From Marasmius tenuissimus (Eukaryota; Basidiomycota; Agaricomycetes; Agaricales; Marasmiaceae), in the NCBI GenBank assembly GCA_029532415.1, contig JAQOTA010000071.1, positions 2,414,825 to 2,478,824 on the forward strand: a DNA stretch of 64,000 nucleotides. Direction: 5' to 3'. Below, piece after piece: positions 1-11,210 of the stretch. Each line of letters opens with the position of its first letter. The stretch's first letter is position 1. A model generated the notes under the pieces. That model searched no databases and was not told where the DNA came from. It worked only from the letters and a program-made list of their open reading frames with translations. A program made the translations under genes and the position numbers.

Positions 1-28
1 AGAAAACGCGACTCTTTCTCTTCCCATC

Positions 29-1102
29 ATGTCTACGACAGCCAAGGTTCATACACAACAATCCAATCGCGCTAGGCCTGCCATTTCGGAGAAGAAGGTT
101 GTCTTCAAACCTGTTCTTGACAATCCTTTTCGCGTTTATTGGTAGCTTTACCCCTTTGCTACGTGATTGACGCGATTGATGTCGATCTTTCAGGCCATCC
201 ATCCCGGTAAACCTCCAGAATCTGATTCTAGCACATACGGTTACTCTTCTGGATGGAGTGTCGGAGTATCATCGCTCTCGGAATCTAGCAAACCGCAAGA
301 GAAAACGAGCGAAGAACGAGAACGAGAAGCCCAAAAAGAAAGCGAAAAAGGATGGAATGTCCGTGGACCAAGTAGACCAAGTAGATGTCGAAGCTGGCCC
401 TGCTCAGATGGAGCAGGATACCCTTCAAGATTTACAAACGCAGACTCAACCGTTGGATCAACCTCCAGTTCTCTCGCACGTAACGATAGGAATCAACACA
501 GTCACAAAACGATTAGAAACACAACTTGGACAACAACGTCGGAATACGACTATAAGTTCCTCGACCTCGGCTCCAGAAACTGACCCACCACCTCTTCCAT
601 CGCCGATTCGAGTAGTTCTCGTTTGTCGTGCGGATGTCAATCCACCCATTCTGATCGACCATATACCTCACATAGTCGCGGGCTACAACTCGTCGTTGCC
701 TTCTGGTGGTGAAGACAAAGCTATCCTCCTGATTCCTCTGCCAGCAGGTGCGGAACATACGTTAGCAGATGCGTTCAATCTCCGAAGAGTGGCTGTCGTT
801 GGCTTAGACGTGCGTTTATTTTCGTCTCCCTCGGGCCCTGTCGATGGTTGTTGAGCACGAGTTTCAAGGCTGGCACACCAAACCTCGAATCACTGATAAA
901 AGAGGGCATCCCGATCGTGACCGCGCCATGGCTTGCACCTCCCCCGCCTCATCAACAAAAGAGAATCATTCCGACTCATATCAAGCAGCTGCGTACCACT
1001 GCTCCCAAGGATATGAAGGTCGCGAAGGAGGAGAGAGCAGTGGGTAGGAAGGCTGCGAAGGAGAGGAAGAAACAGAAAAAGTTCAAAGAACAGATAGCAT
1101 AA
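29..1102 (+). CDS. POP3: RNase P/MRP subunit Pop3
   Basis: This gene encodes the fungal Pop3-type subunit of nuclear RNase P and RNase MRP, which process the 5' ends of tRNAs and pre-rRNA. I read three exons, 29-141, 194-809 and 869-1102, whose phases join cleanly into about 320 aa. Exon 1 ends in NPFRVYW and exon 2 continues PSIPVNLQNLILAH, the conserved N-terminal segment. A basic KRKRAKNENEKPKKKAKK tract, a probable nuclear signal, follows. The core IRVVLVCRADVNPPILIDH and the late GIPIVTAPWLAPP are the family hallmarks. The C-terminus is lysine-rich. The family call rests on these motifs from memory. The start is the first ATG in frame. Confidence 0.85.
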
Positions 1103-1242
1103 GAGTGCTAGGCCATGGAGGCCATGAAATGCTGGAATGGTCTATACTGTATACAGCAAGGCGTTCTTACTGAACACCACCGAACACCTACGTCCAGGTG
1201 GTAGCAAAAATGGAAATTAAAAATTCAAGAGCTCAAACAAAT

Positions 1243-1335
1243 GCATCAGCGGGGAGTCGAACCCCGTTCGCGACCTCGCAATTGAGTCAGTTAGCAGATG
1301 GGAAGGTCGCATCATAACCGTTAGACCACTGATGC
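1243..1335 (-). tRNA. tRNA-Gly(CCC) with intron
   Basis: Read on the minus strand, the 7-bp acceptor arms GCATCAG and CTGATGC pair perfectly. The A-box region TGGTCTAACGGTTATGA is typical of tRNA-Gly. The anticodon stem CGACC/GGTCG encloses TTCCCA...A, giving anticodon CCC, with a 22-nt intron after position 37, where eukaryotic tRNA introns lie. The T arm is CGGGG-TTCGACT-CCCCG. The mature length is 71 nt, as expected for tRNA-Gly. Confidence 0.92.
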
Positions 1336-1901
1336 CACATGACATGTGAATTGCACCTCCATCAACACGGTTCTCCAATCTCCGTCTGGGATTGTTCATT
1401 GCAGCGTAGCTTGCAATTGCGCCAACCTGGTATTCACTCAAGCCAAGGCGCCTCGGCCTCATGGCAACCAACAACAAGCCTGCAGTTGGTAATGCCTACT
1501 TAACCAACAACCGAGAGCGAGGCCTGCACCTACGAGCGCCCACAGAGGCTATCGATTATGTTTATCAGATTAGTGATGATTTGGATTCTCCTTCATACAA
1601 AGTGCTGATCCCCAGACCGGACTTGATGAGGCATGGGACTCTAAGAAACAGCAGGATGCACTCAAGGCGAAAGGAAAGGAGCGGAACTACAGGTCTAAGG
1701 AATTGCTACGACATAAAGGGTTTACATCTTCACTACAGTAGTGATCGTCCAAGCAAAGATAAGGTTATGGTCCGGATTCGAGTACATTTAGGTAGTAAAA
1801 AGGGCAAAATAGTCCACATCAGATGTAAGAATAAATGTTCCGAATGATGATCCAAGAACGAGTGAATAGGTTAATGGATATGAATGTTCGATGTTCAGTG
1901 C
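1336..1901. other. intergenic, no gene supported
   Basis: This stretch lies between the tRNA and the 3' end of the GH17 gene. A 128-codon open frame on the plus strand (1461-1847) shows no recognisable domain, no splice logic and no homology I can name. I see no other structured feature. Confidence 0.4.
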
Positions 1902-4184
1902 TCAAGATGGTGGAGGGCAATCCGGTATAGTAATATCCTTGAGAGTGCGACTACCAAAACGAGTCAGTTCAGTGAGCACGACAAGGGTCGGCGAAAAGTG
2001 CGACTTACTCATGGTTGAAAAGCCCCCACCATCCCTCAACACCACCGAACATCTGGTCTTTCCAGGGTTCGTCCGTGAACTGTGGTACAAGGATGTGTCA
2101 GTCTGTTCCGCGGGAAAATTCGAGGACCCTGCTAACCTCAAAGAAGAAGTATTCCGTCCCGTTGGCGTTGGCTTGGCATACGAAGGTATCAATGAATTTC
2201 TGCTGAGGGTATTAGCATCGTTATAAAACGCTAATAATATCGAGTCAAACGAACCTGAAGGTTCTCCGTCGATGCTAAGGAGGCTCCATTGGACTCGTTC
2301 CCTTTGTCAGATGATTTCTGCAATACAGATGAGGATGTCAAACTTTATCCGGGCAAATTTCATGGGTTGAACGGACCGTAGGCCATCCTAAGCAAAATAT
2401 AGTTCATGAGACCGAATCCACCCTCGTTTGAGAAAGAAACTTACCAGTCTCGGCGATAGACATCTGCGGTTTATTAGGGAGCAGTGCAGCTGGGTCGACA
2501 TTCGTTTCCTGGAAGAAGTTGAATGTCCAAGCGGCGGCAGTATCCACGCTAACATTTGCAAACCACGGGTGTACGTTCGACATCTACCAAAAGCAGAGAT
2601 AATCAGGCCAAGCTGCCCACTCAAGTGGAAGGGTCATGTACGCACCCCGTAAGCAACATTCTGTAAGATTTGAGTATTGAAGAAACTGCCTGCATCTGCA
2701 TTGCCGATCGGGATGTTCTTATTCAAATTCAGGCCAGAGAGCATGGACTGCGTGTCCTTAATGTTGTCCACAATGATGGCAGCACCTTGGTTGCCGACGG
2801 CGCCGTTGGGGCCTTGATCTGTCCCTCCGTTTGCACTTAGATAGCTTTTGGATGCGAAGGTCATGTGAGAAACTGGTCGACATCCGAGTCAAGGTGCTTG
2901 CTTACTTGAGAATGAACTCGTTCCCGACGGTAACTCCAGCTACATGGTCCGCACCGAACTTCTGGAGGGCGTCCTTGAGGTCGTCACGCTGCCTCTTGTA
3001 CGCTACGCCGTTGTCTGTTGCGACCGGGTAGTTGCCAAGGTACACTTGTAAATCAACTTTCGTCCGTGCGATCGCATCAAGCTACAAAGGTAGACAGAAA
3101 GGTAAATTTCGGTTTTCTGCACTCACAAAGCCACTTTGCTCACCACGAGAGCGGTCTGGTTACAGTCCGCGCCGTACAGACGAATTCGCTGGGAGATAGC
3201 CGTAAATACGCAGAAAGCAACGTAACCTTATTCGCTTACCGGTGTCAGTTGAGAGAGGAGCTTTTGGTAGGTTCAATCAGTTGACCCGACCTTTGTTGAA
3301 GAAATAATGGTCTGGAGCATACCTGAACATCTCGTACGACCTCCTCTACAGGAAAAGTATTAAGAGAACTGGGTCCAGACACAAGGTCCAAGATACTCAC
3401 CCAATTTATTACCACATTCGGGTAAGAGAGATCCTGTCGGTGTGTATGCAATCCCATAGAACGATTTCTTGAGTTTGGAATCTTTCTGAAAGTTCGCTGC
3501 ATTGTTGGGATCTGCCGTTGCACCGGATGAGGATGATGATGATGATGAACCGCCATTCTTTCGAGACGCTAGCACTCCAGCAACGACCGCAACAACAATG
3601 ATCACAACGAGCAATGCAATGCCCCCCATGATCTTCAAGGACGAAAAAGAGAGAAGTCGTCGTCAGGACATTGCGGTCGATTGTACTCAATAATGAATCC
3701 AACAACGCACCAGCAACTTTGACCGTTTCGTCTTCCCGCCCGAGCTTGTATTCCTCAACCACTCCTCATTCGCATCCCTCTGCATGGCCTCTCTTCGATC
3801 TCCAAAATGCGGCCTTGAAGCCCCCATCGCCCCAGCTGCAGCTGTGGCACCGAGACCTGCTCCGGCACCTGCTCCCAGAGCTGCTGCGGAACCAGAACCA
3901 CCTTGAGGTCTATACCCGGCAGCATCTCCGTGTTGTTGTTCTTCATCGTGATACCTCCCCAAGTCCCCCGACTCCGTTGCTTGCGGTTGATAGCCATACG
4001 AATGCTGAGGAGAAACGAGAGGAATATTCGTCGTCGACTCGTTGTGACCACTCGGCTATTTTTGTCATTAGCAACTCGTCAGGGACGACGAGAAACCCCA
4101 AGTACATACCGCCCGCATGTTGTCATTGAAGGGGTCTTGCTGGAAGGAAGGTCTTCCCGGATCGTCTCTGTATTGCGAGTACAT
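1902..4184 (-). CDS. GH17 type II membrane endo-beta-1,3-glucanase
   Basis: Members of this family hydrolyse beta-1,3-glucan at the fungal cell wall and are anchored by one N-terminal membrane helix (BtgC/EglC-like). The start at 4184 gives MYSQYRDDPGRPS, a Gly/Ala-rich cytosolic region, then a helix (MGGIALLVVIIVVAVVAG) near 3560-3638 and a Ser-rich linker. The catalytic domain opens with FYGIAYTPTGS. The acid/base motif VGNE (in VTVGNEFILK, about 2920) and the nucleophile motif ETGWPT (about 2450, split by an intron) are both present. The C-terminus includes QANANGTEYFFFE and FTDEPWKDQMFGGVEGWWGL, ending at TGA 1902-1904. There are many short introns. No lesion was seen. A decayed copy of its 3' part lies at about 7800-8250. 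Confidence 0.88.
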
Positions 4185-5017
4185 TTCGGGGTGGTGGTGG
4201 TGGTTGAGAAGAAAAGATCAGTGGAGTATTGATCAGCACACAACGCGAACTTTGAATTTCGCGTGATCGGCAACAATTGCCTTTTTTAGTTGGACCGGAC
4301 GGTCTGGGCGTCCTGGACAGGTGTCAGGCACTCGATCTTCCGGCTACTTTACTAGCGAAAGTGATCATGAACTCGCACCCGTCTGCAAGGAGAAACTTGT
4401 CCGGACCTAAACTGAGGATGGTAGTCTAGGCAGAGAAAGGGTGAGCTCCTGTTTGGCTTCCGTTTATCTCATTCTTAGCTGACGGCGTTGAACAATTGGT
4501 GGTCACCTTGAACTTCCTACTTAGTTCGGGTCTGACTGACAGTGGACGCAAGGCTTCGTAACCGCTCGAGGTTCTCAATGCTCAAGCGCTTGGGTCTAAA
4601 TATTCCCTCTTGGCAGCTATAGATGTTCTTACAAGACAATTTAACCCAAGTTCCCGACCAGACGTAAACCATCTTTTGTGGGAACCTTCATTCTAAAGGA
4701 CCACGACTCACGAGCGACGTCGAGCACAACCTAGTGTCTCCAATCGCGTCACGATTCAACTGGTCTACGATAACGGTTCCAAGAGCTAAATTTCCATGAC
4801 CTCTGTCATCTCGGAACGAACAAGGTTTACGGAGGATAGTAGATAACACAGGACGTACTCTCTCGCACAGCGGATAGTCGGATGCAATCCCGATGCGTAT
4901 GGACTCTGGAGGTACTAAGTGGGAAAATGGGTGCCAAAACATTGAGCCAATAACCTATACTCCTCGAAGTTACCGGGTATAAAGACCACTAGTGTGTTTT
5001 TCGAACACGACAACAGC
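4185..5017. promoter_or_regulatory. divergent intergenic region with P450 TATA box
   Basis: This is the upstream region shared by the GH17 gene (-) and the decayed P450 (+). A TATA-like TATAAAG at about 4978-4985 sits some 35 bp before the P450 ATG. No other gene is supported. Confidence 0.45.
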
Positions 5018-7314
5018 ATGCATCCCCTCATCCTCACCCTGTTTACAGTCTCGCTCACCGTTCTGCTGAGATGGCTGAACGGCCGTCCGCCTCTACCACA
5101 TGGACCGAAAAATTTACCTATCGTAGGGCCACTGTTCGATCTCGCTAAGCGGAAGGACGATCTTCGTGTTACCTACTTCAACTGGTCCAAGGTGTACGGC
5201 GACGTCTTGCGCTTCTCCACTGTTTTTAGCCATCACACCATCGTCCTGAATTCGAGCAAAGCGATGTTGGAACTCCTTGACAAGAGATCTTTCAATCATT
5301 CGGACAGGCCAGGCCATCATGATTTCAGACATTGACTTGCAACCACCCGACAGACATGCCGATGGTCAAGGATCTTATGGAGTATGCCCCCGTTTCTTGT
5401 AGAGCCTTTCCAATCAGGCTAACGACAGTGTCCCTTACAGCTGGAAGTGAGCTATCCCTCGTTTGTGGTCCCTCATCTCGTATCACCTGTAGCTTGCTGA
5501 CACTCGCCATGAGCAATGAGATACTCGGGTTGGTGGCGGTGAGCACTCGATGCCAATACTACTCACTTATTGACTTAGTAGTCGAGTAGGATCCACCGGA
5601 GGATGTTTCACCAATACTTTCAGCCTCGTGCAATCCCGGACTACTATTCTGTACAGCGAGCCACGACCGCCAACTTGATGAGCAACCAGGCGAATTGCCG
5701 GAGGATTTTCGTGAACACGTCAGATTGTAGGTTACTCTTACAGTGACCCCCTTAGACTCGATTTACCCATTTCTCATGGGCTCAGTGCTCCGGACTCGGC
5801 GATTTTTCAGATCGTTTATGGGTATCCGCTGAAGAAAACAGACGATCCATACATTGGCGTGGTGGAAAGGGCCGGCTCGTCTATATCGGCAGCTCATAAC
5901 CATGGAACATTCTGGGTCTATTATTTTCCGTCACTCAACTGCGTGCCCAGTAAGACAATATGCTGAGACCTTAGCGTCAGAATCCGCTTAGCTATCACCT
6001 TCTCAGGTTGGGTGCCTGGTGCCAGCTTTGAAAGGAAAGCTAAAAGGTATGGGCTCGATATTCCAAAGACTTGGTGGACTCTCCTTGGGACTGGCTAAAG
6101 GGCTCTATCGTGCGCGTGGCATTTTTGTCGGGTCCAAACGTGTACTCACTTTGGTCTCCAGGAAGATAGAATCGCCTCGCCTTCGTTCTCTACGAGGAGC
6201 TTGGAACGATTGTCCGTTAGCGCGGGTGATGGCTCGTTCATGGAAGGGGCGATCAAGAACTGTGCTGCGTTTGCCTACCTTGGTAAGCACTCTTCCCAGT
6301 TTTTGCAAAACATTCTAGTAATCTCTTGTTCGACGGGTAGGGTTGGTAGGGGCTGCTGAGACTGTACGTGCTTCCAGACCGAGTGACCAGGGTCATTAAG
6401 CTAAGGTGGTAATGACACCCGACAGACACCTGCAGCCATCGCGACATTTATCTTGGCCATGGTGCTCAACCCAGTGAAGTGCAGGCCCGAGCTCAGGCAG
6501 AAATTGACGAAGTATTTGGTTCATCGGGACTCCCAGATTTCCACGACCGTGATAGACTTCCCTTTGTAAATGCCGTCATTGCGGAGACTTTGCGGCGGAA
6601 TCCCGTTGCGCCTCTTGGTGCGTCACGACGACTCGGTGTGTGGAACGTGAAACTGACACCGTCTCCGACAGTTCTCCCCGTCGTACTCTGAATGCAGATA
6701 TAGACGATGGATGGTCCATCCCTGCAGGTAAATAGTAGACCCACAGTAGTTTCCCATCATTCGCTTACCGACTCGGTGGAAAGGTGCTACGATAGTGCCC
6801 AACATATGGTAGTAAGTGGTTAGTAGTACGACTCTTCCCGCCAATTCCGACCCAATTCGAAGATAGGGCAGTTTTGCGCGACGAGACCGTTTACGGCCCC
6901 AACACCAAGGAATTTGACCCAGAACGTGCCATGAAGCAAGACGGGAAAGAACTCCCCCCGAATCCGGATATCTTTGTCTTTGGATTTGCAAGGAGGTAAG
7001 CGACGGGAACAGCACCACAATTTGTCCCATCCGACTGAAAAACTGATCGTCTGTTAGGACCTTGGGAGGTACTTTGCGATGAACACGCTATTTCTTGTCG
7101 TCACCCACCTGCTTGCCACTTTCACCCTCGCAAAGCTTCTCATTGACGACGGCGAGGAGGCGACACCTAAAGTCGAATGGGTCGAGGGATCTGTATCGTA
7201 CGCGCATTTTATCCATACGGTGTAATCACAGACGAAATGACTTGTCTTTGTAGGTTCCCAAAACCGTTCAAATGCCAATCTATTCCAAGAGCGGAACGCC
7301 ATCCCGCCATCTGA
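5018..7314 (+). pseudogene. decayed cytochrome P450
   Basis: This is a microsomal P450 relic of the same family as the 31-45 kb cluster. Recognisable parts in order are an N-terminal anchor and the hinge RPPLPHGPKNLPIVG, YSGWWR, HRRMFHQYFQPRAIPDYYSVQ, SAIFQIVYGYPL, WVPGASFERKAKR, DSPWDWLKGS, ARAQAEIDEVF, the ExxR helix (ETLR) and VFGFARR. Lesions are a GC in place of GT at the first donor (5313), single-base frame breaks near 5695, 6070 and 6475, and loss of the heme-ligand Cys. Where the family has CPGR before the Tyr-Phe-Ala block, this copy reads LGR at about 7058-7070. The stop is at 7312-7314. With the axial cysteine gone it cannot bind heme normally, so I call it dead, not merely misassembled. 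Confidence 0.85.
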
Positions 7315-7740
7315 AGTTGGAAGACTTCTGCTGCGGAGAGTGGGCGTAGCCTTGGAGTTCTAGTTACATACTACTTACTAATCGTTATTGACGACGGACA
7401 AAAAAAGACGTGTTTATAGAATTTGAATCTACTACCACAAGTTTGATACCGATACTATTGCAAATAGATTTACTGGAAGCGTTCCATACGAATAAGTAAA
7501 GAGGGGTATGCACAAGGCAGAGAGGAGGCAAGGGGCTAATAACGAGAAAAACTCATCAAAAGTACACGCCAGTGTCCTATACTTCTTTACTAGACGATTC
7601 ATGAACTTTCGTCCGACTAGGCTGGGAAGACGACGCTCGTTTTTGCTTCTTGAGTAACCGCAGTGTATCTCGCTTGGGGTTTCCAGAATTTATGGGGGTA
7701 GTGGTACCCCTGCGACCTGAAGGTAATGTAGAGCCGTCGC
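7265..7740. repeat. left arm of inverted repeat
   Basis: This segment is the reverse complement of about 10490-11010, with near-identical stretches. For example, TCATGAACTTTCGTCCGACT here matches the RhoGAP 3' end inverted. It begins inside the P450 3' end and carries an inverted, diverged copy of the RhoGAP C-terminal coding region and 3' flank. The spacer between arms is about 2.75 kb. Confidence 0.85.
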
Positions 7741-7799
7741 TAGTGTATTCAGTGCTATTTAGTGCCAGTGTGCTTCAAGCGGAAACCGTGCTCACTGCT

Positions 7800-8250
7800 A
7801 AGTTCGAAGAAGCCTGAAGTGTTCCGTCCTGTGGATTGAGTTGCAAGGCTTGGCATACAAGGCTGTTTATTCATGAAAGCTATTGTGGGTAAACACAGTG
7901 GTTAGCCAGGAACTGGCAGCACTGTGAAGCATCAATTCATTATCCGGGCACCGAGTCGAACGAATCTGGAGGCTCTCTGTCAAAGCTGAGGAGCTTTATT
8001 GAACTCGTTTCCCTTGTCGAATAATCTTATAACACAGGTGAGGATGTCAAACATCACCAACAAGATTCGGGCAAACTTCAATGCGAGTCCAATGGGCCTG
8101 CACTACTTATCCTATGCTGAAGAAAAAGCTCATCAGGCTAGATCAATCCTCGGTTTGGAATAGCACCCACCTGTGTTTGCACAGTGCAGTAAACGTCTCC
8201 GGTTTATTGCCAATTTGAGAAGCCGAGGTCTAGCATTTGTATCTTGGAAC
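7800..8250 (-). pseudogene. GH17 glucanase 3' relic
   Basis: This stretch aligns by eye, in the same orientation, with the 3' part of the GH17 gene (about 2140-2520). Shared blocks include GTGTTCCGTCCTGT versus GTATTCCGTCCCGT, GGCTTGGCATACAAGG versus GGCTTGGCATACGAAGG, GAGGATGTCAAAC in both, and CGGTTTATT in both. No open frame is left. It sits between the inverted RhoGAP copy and the RhoGAP gene, so it marks a rearrangement that involved both flanking loci. Confidence 0.75.
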
Positions 8251-8730
8251 TGGAGAGAGTCGCCGAGTCCCAATCCGTATTTGGTTCTTTATCTGAATCG
8301 GTCGAACTAGCAGCCTGGTTGCTTTAGTCTTTGATCGTTGTCAGAATCCCTATGAATGACACCTCAATGCAATTCAAAGTTTACGAGGACCTCAGAACCC
8401 GGGAATTGCACGGGAAGGCCAGCGCTGAGAAATGTTCTGATTCGCGCTTCTCGGTGACCTTCTTACACACGACGAGTCGTCGCAATACAAGTCGAAAGAT
8501 GATCGAGCATTGAGAGTGACGGCCCCCAGTCCCGTCATACCTGACTGTCTGCGACACCGTGTTCAATAGCACCACAAGGTTGTATTGAGCAGGACGTACC
8601 TGGTGTCGTCCAAAAAGAATTGCAGCCATCGATGTGCATGTGAAACGAGCGCTCCAGTCTCTTCGACGGAGCCAATCAAGGGGGTGAATGGGCAGCACTG
8701 CCACTCCACGCGTCATGGTACGCTGCCATA
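8251..8730. other. intergenic, upstream of RhoGAP gene
   Basis: I could not support any gene here. A pyrimidine-rich tract typical of fungal core promoters or an intron end lies just downstream at about 8775-8805. Confidence 0.35.
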
Positions 8731-10650
8731 GTGCGTCCCCAGGTTGACCACAAATTCCATCGACAACAGACATTCTCCTCATTTCCCTCTTTTTTTCTCT
8801 CTATTCTGGATTCCCGGCCAGCAAAGAAATCTCTCTGGCCGTTCAGGAAACGCTCAAATACTTCATTTCCTCCAATCAACACCCGCCGAGCTACAGCTCC
8901 AACGACCGTCCCTGAAGCACCCGCTCCTCAATCACGACAAATGTTGCCAGAAACTCCGCAAAGTCCTCCATCAAAGGCGAACTTGAAGGCTTGGTGGAAT
9001 CACTTTACATTTGCCCAGAGGGTGAAGAAGGAGGCAGAGGGAAAAGGTCCGTAGTTCACCTATGACGTTCCCTGCTTGCCTTGACATCTCTTTTCTCGCC
9101 TAGCGGATGAGCCGGCAAACACTGTTTTTGGGAAGCCATTGAAGGAGAGTTTGCACTATGCTAGTGTTCAGATATCTACAGCGAACGCAAATGGGGAGCT
9201 TTATGTGTGGGGGTACATTCCAGTCGTGGTCGCCAAGTGGTGCGCACCCTACAGCTCTCCTTTTTCTTGTTGTAGTCTCACTCACACCCATCATTCAATC
9301 AGCGGGCTTTATTTGAAAGAGAATGGTACTTTCCTATTGCTATCATCAGGAATTCTCCCTAAAGTCCTCCACAGCAACCGAGGTCGAAGGCGTCTTTCGT
9401 GTGAATGGTTCCAACAAGCGCATGCGGGAACTCCAAGCTCTTTTCGAGGCCCCTCCAAGAGTACGGTTCAGTTTCTAGGAGATCTGGTACTCAAAGTCTG
9501 ACCATCACCTCCAGTACGGCAAATCACTGGATTGGAAGCAGACACCCTACACCCCGCATGATGTCGCTAGTGTTTTTCGGCGGTACCTCACTCAAATGCC
9601 TGTGAGTGATCTTTTTGACAACAAGCGCTCTTCAATATTTATTTCGAATATTCATCCATTAGGAGCCAGTTATTCCCTACGATCTGTACCATGACGTACG
9701 TTTTTCGTTCTCCAGTCCACTTTATCTGCACTAAATCTCGTATACAGTTCCGGGATGCTTTGGGCAAGTCAAATTCCTGAGTCGCTGTTTGCAAAACCCA
9801 AGTTGACCATAATGCACAGGGAAGGAACCCTTCAACCAAGAAGAAGTTATCACGACTTACAAGCGGCTTATCCGAGGGATGCCCCGGCCTAATCAATATC
9901 TCTTGCTCTACGTCCTTGACCTCTTATCGGTATTTGCTAGAAAGTCCGACAAAAACCTTATGACCGCAACAAGTGAGTCTCCGTAAAGACTACCCATCTA
10001 AAGATAGCTTACTGAATTCACCTTCGCGCAAAGATCTCGCTGTTATCTTCCGACCTGGTTTAATCTCCCACCCCGACCACGAAATGGCACCGAGCGAACA
10101 CCATCTCAGTCAGAGAGTTCTCGAGTTCCTGATCGCGCAGCAAGACTGGTTCATGTTGGATATACCACCTCCGCCACAGGATGAATTTGGCCAGCCACCT
10201 CCCGCTCCTGTGACGAGCCCTGATGTGGATGATGTGACGGTCTTTCCGAGCTCGGATGAAGAGCAGTCGCCAGGTGGGGGCTGGAAGCTGGTTTCGAGGG
10301 TTGCACGGCGGAAAACGACGGTAGATCGTCGCCACGGCGGTGGGTTTCCCATAGGTACCTTTTGCGAATTCCCCTCCTGACTTTCATTTGTAGAAGTACC
10401 CCCGAGAGCAGAACACGACTTGTCTCCGGTTAATGAAGGTCCTTCTGAAGACCAGCCAGTCAATGGAGGAGCCGCAGCTGGAGTCACAAGGAGTCGGACA
10501 TTACCTTCGGGTCGTAGGGGTGCCGCTGCCTCTGGAGATTCTGGAAACCCCGAGCGAGATACACCGCGGTTACTCAAGAAGCAAAAACGAGCGTCGTCTT
10601 CCCAGCCTAGTCGGACGAAAGTTCATGAATCGTCTAGTAAAGAAGTATAG
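8731..10650 (+). CDS. RhoGAP-domain protein
   Basis: This gene encodes a GTPase-activating protein for Rho-family GTPases. The RhoGAP domain starts at VFGKPLKESLHYASV (from about 9120). It carries the arginine-finger motif GVFRVNGSNKRM, then YGKSLDWKQTPYTPHDVASVFRRYL, MPEPVIPYDLYHDFRDALG, RGMPRPNQYLLLYVLDLLS and NLAVIFRPGLISHPDHEMAP. The C-terminal tail is acidic, Pro-rich and then basic, without a recognised domain. One intron at about 9755-9820 begins GCAAGT and joins LG to KEPF, so it is a GC-AG intron. The start is uncertain: the N-terminus before about 8820 crosses a pyrimidine tract and could be intronic or UTR. The last ~150 bp and 3' flank form the right arm of an inverted repeat. Confidence 0.85.
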
Positions 10651-11010
10651 GACACTGGCGTGTACTTTTGATGAGTTTTTCTTGTTACTTCTCCCTTGCC
10701 TCCTCTCTGTCTTGTGCATACCCCTCTTTACTTATTCGTATGGAACGCTTCCAGTAAATCTATTAGTAATAGTATCGGTATCAAACTTGTAGGTAGATTC
10801 AGATTCATGGACACGTTTATTTTTTTCATGTTTTTGAACGGACATGTTAACGACAGTAATAACGATTAGTATGTAGTATGTAACCAGAACTGCGCAGCTC
10901 TAAGGCCACGTAGATGGAAGCCGACGTCGCTTCTCCGCAGCGGAAGTCGTCCAACTTCAGATCGCGGGATGGTGCTCTGCTCTTGGAATAAATTTGCAAC
11001 CAGAATATTG
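10490..11010. repeat. right arm of inverted repeat, with P450 tail remnant
   Basis: This is the reverse-complement partner of 7265-7740. It covers the RhoGAP C-terminal coding region and 3' flank. At about 10945-11010, on the minus strand, it holds a remnant of a P450 C-terminus matching the end of the decayed P450 (CTATTCCAAGAGC versus TTATTCCAAGAGC). Both copies therefore show a P450 tail facing a RhoGAP tail. Confidence 0.82.
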
Positions 11011-11210
11011 TTGTTTAGTGGCGAAAATGAGCGAGGGAAGCGTGGAATGTCTTGAGTCGTGGGTTCGGAAGCATGCACCCATAGGCACCCACAGATCACA
11101 AATTCGGCTATTGAATTGCCGAGCGCCCAGGCAACCTTACCCCATGATCATAACAATCACTCTACAAGAGCTTCAATCAACAGGCTCAAGCCTTTGACCA
11201 TACCACCACC

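Noticed and set aside
1461..1847. 128-codon plus-strand open frame
   Set aside because: Composition and neighbours give no support. It has no domain and no splice context, and lies between a tRNA and a 3' end.
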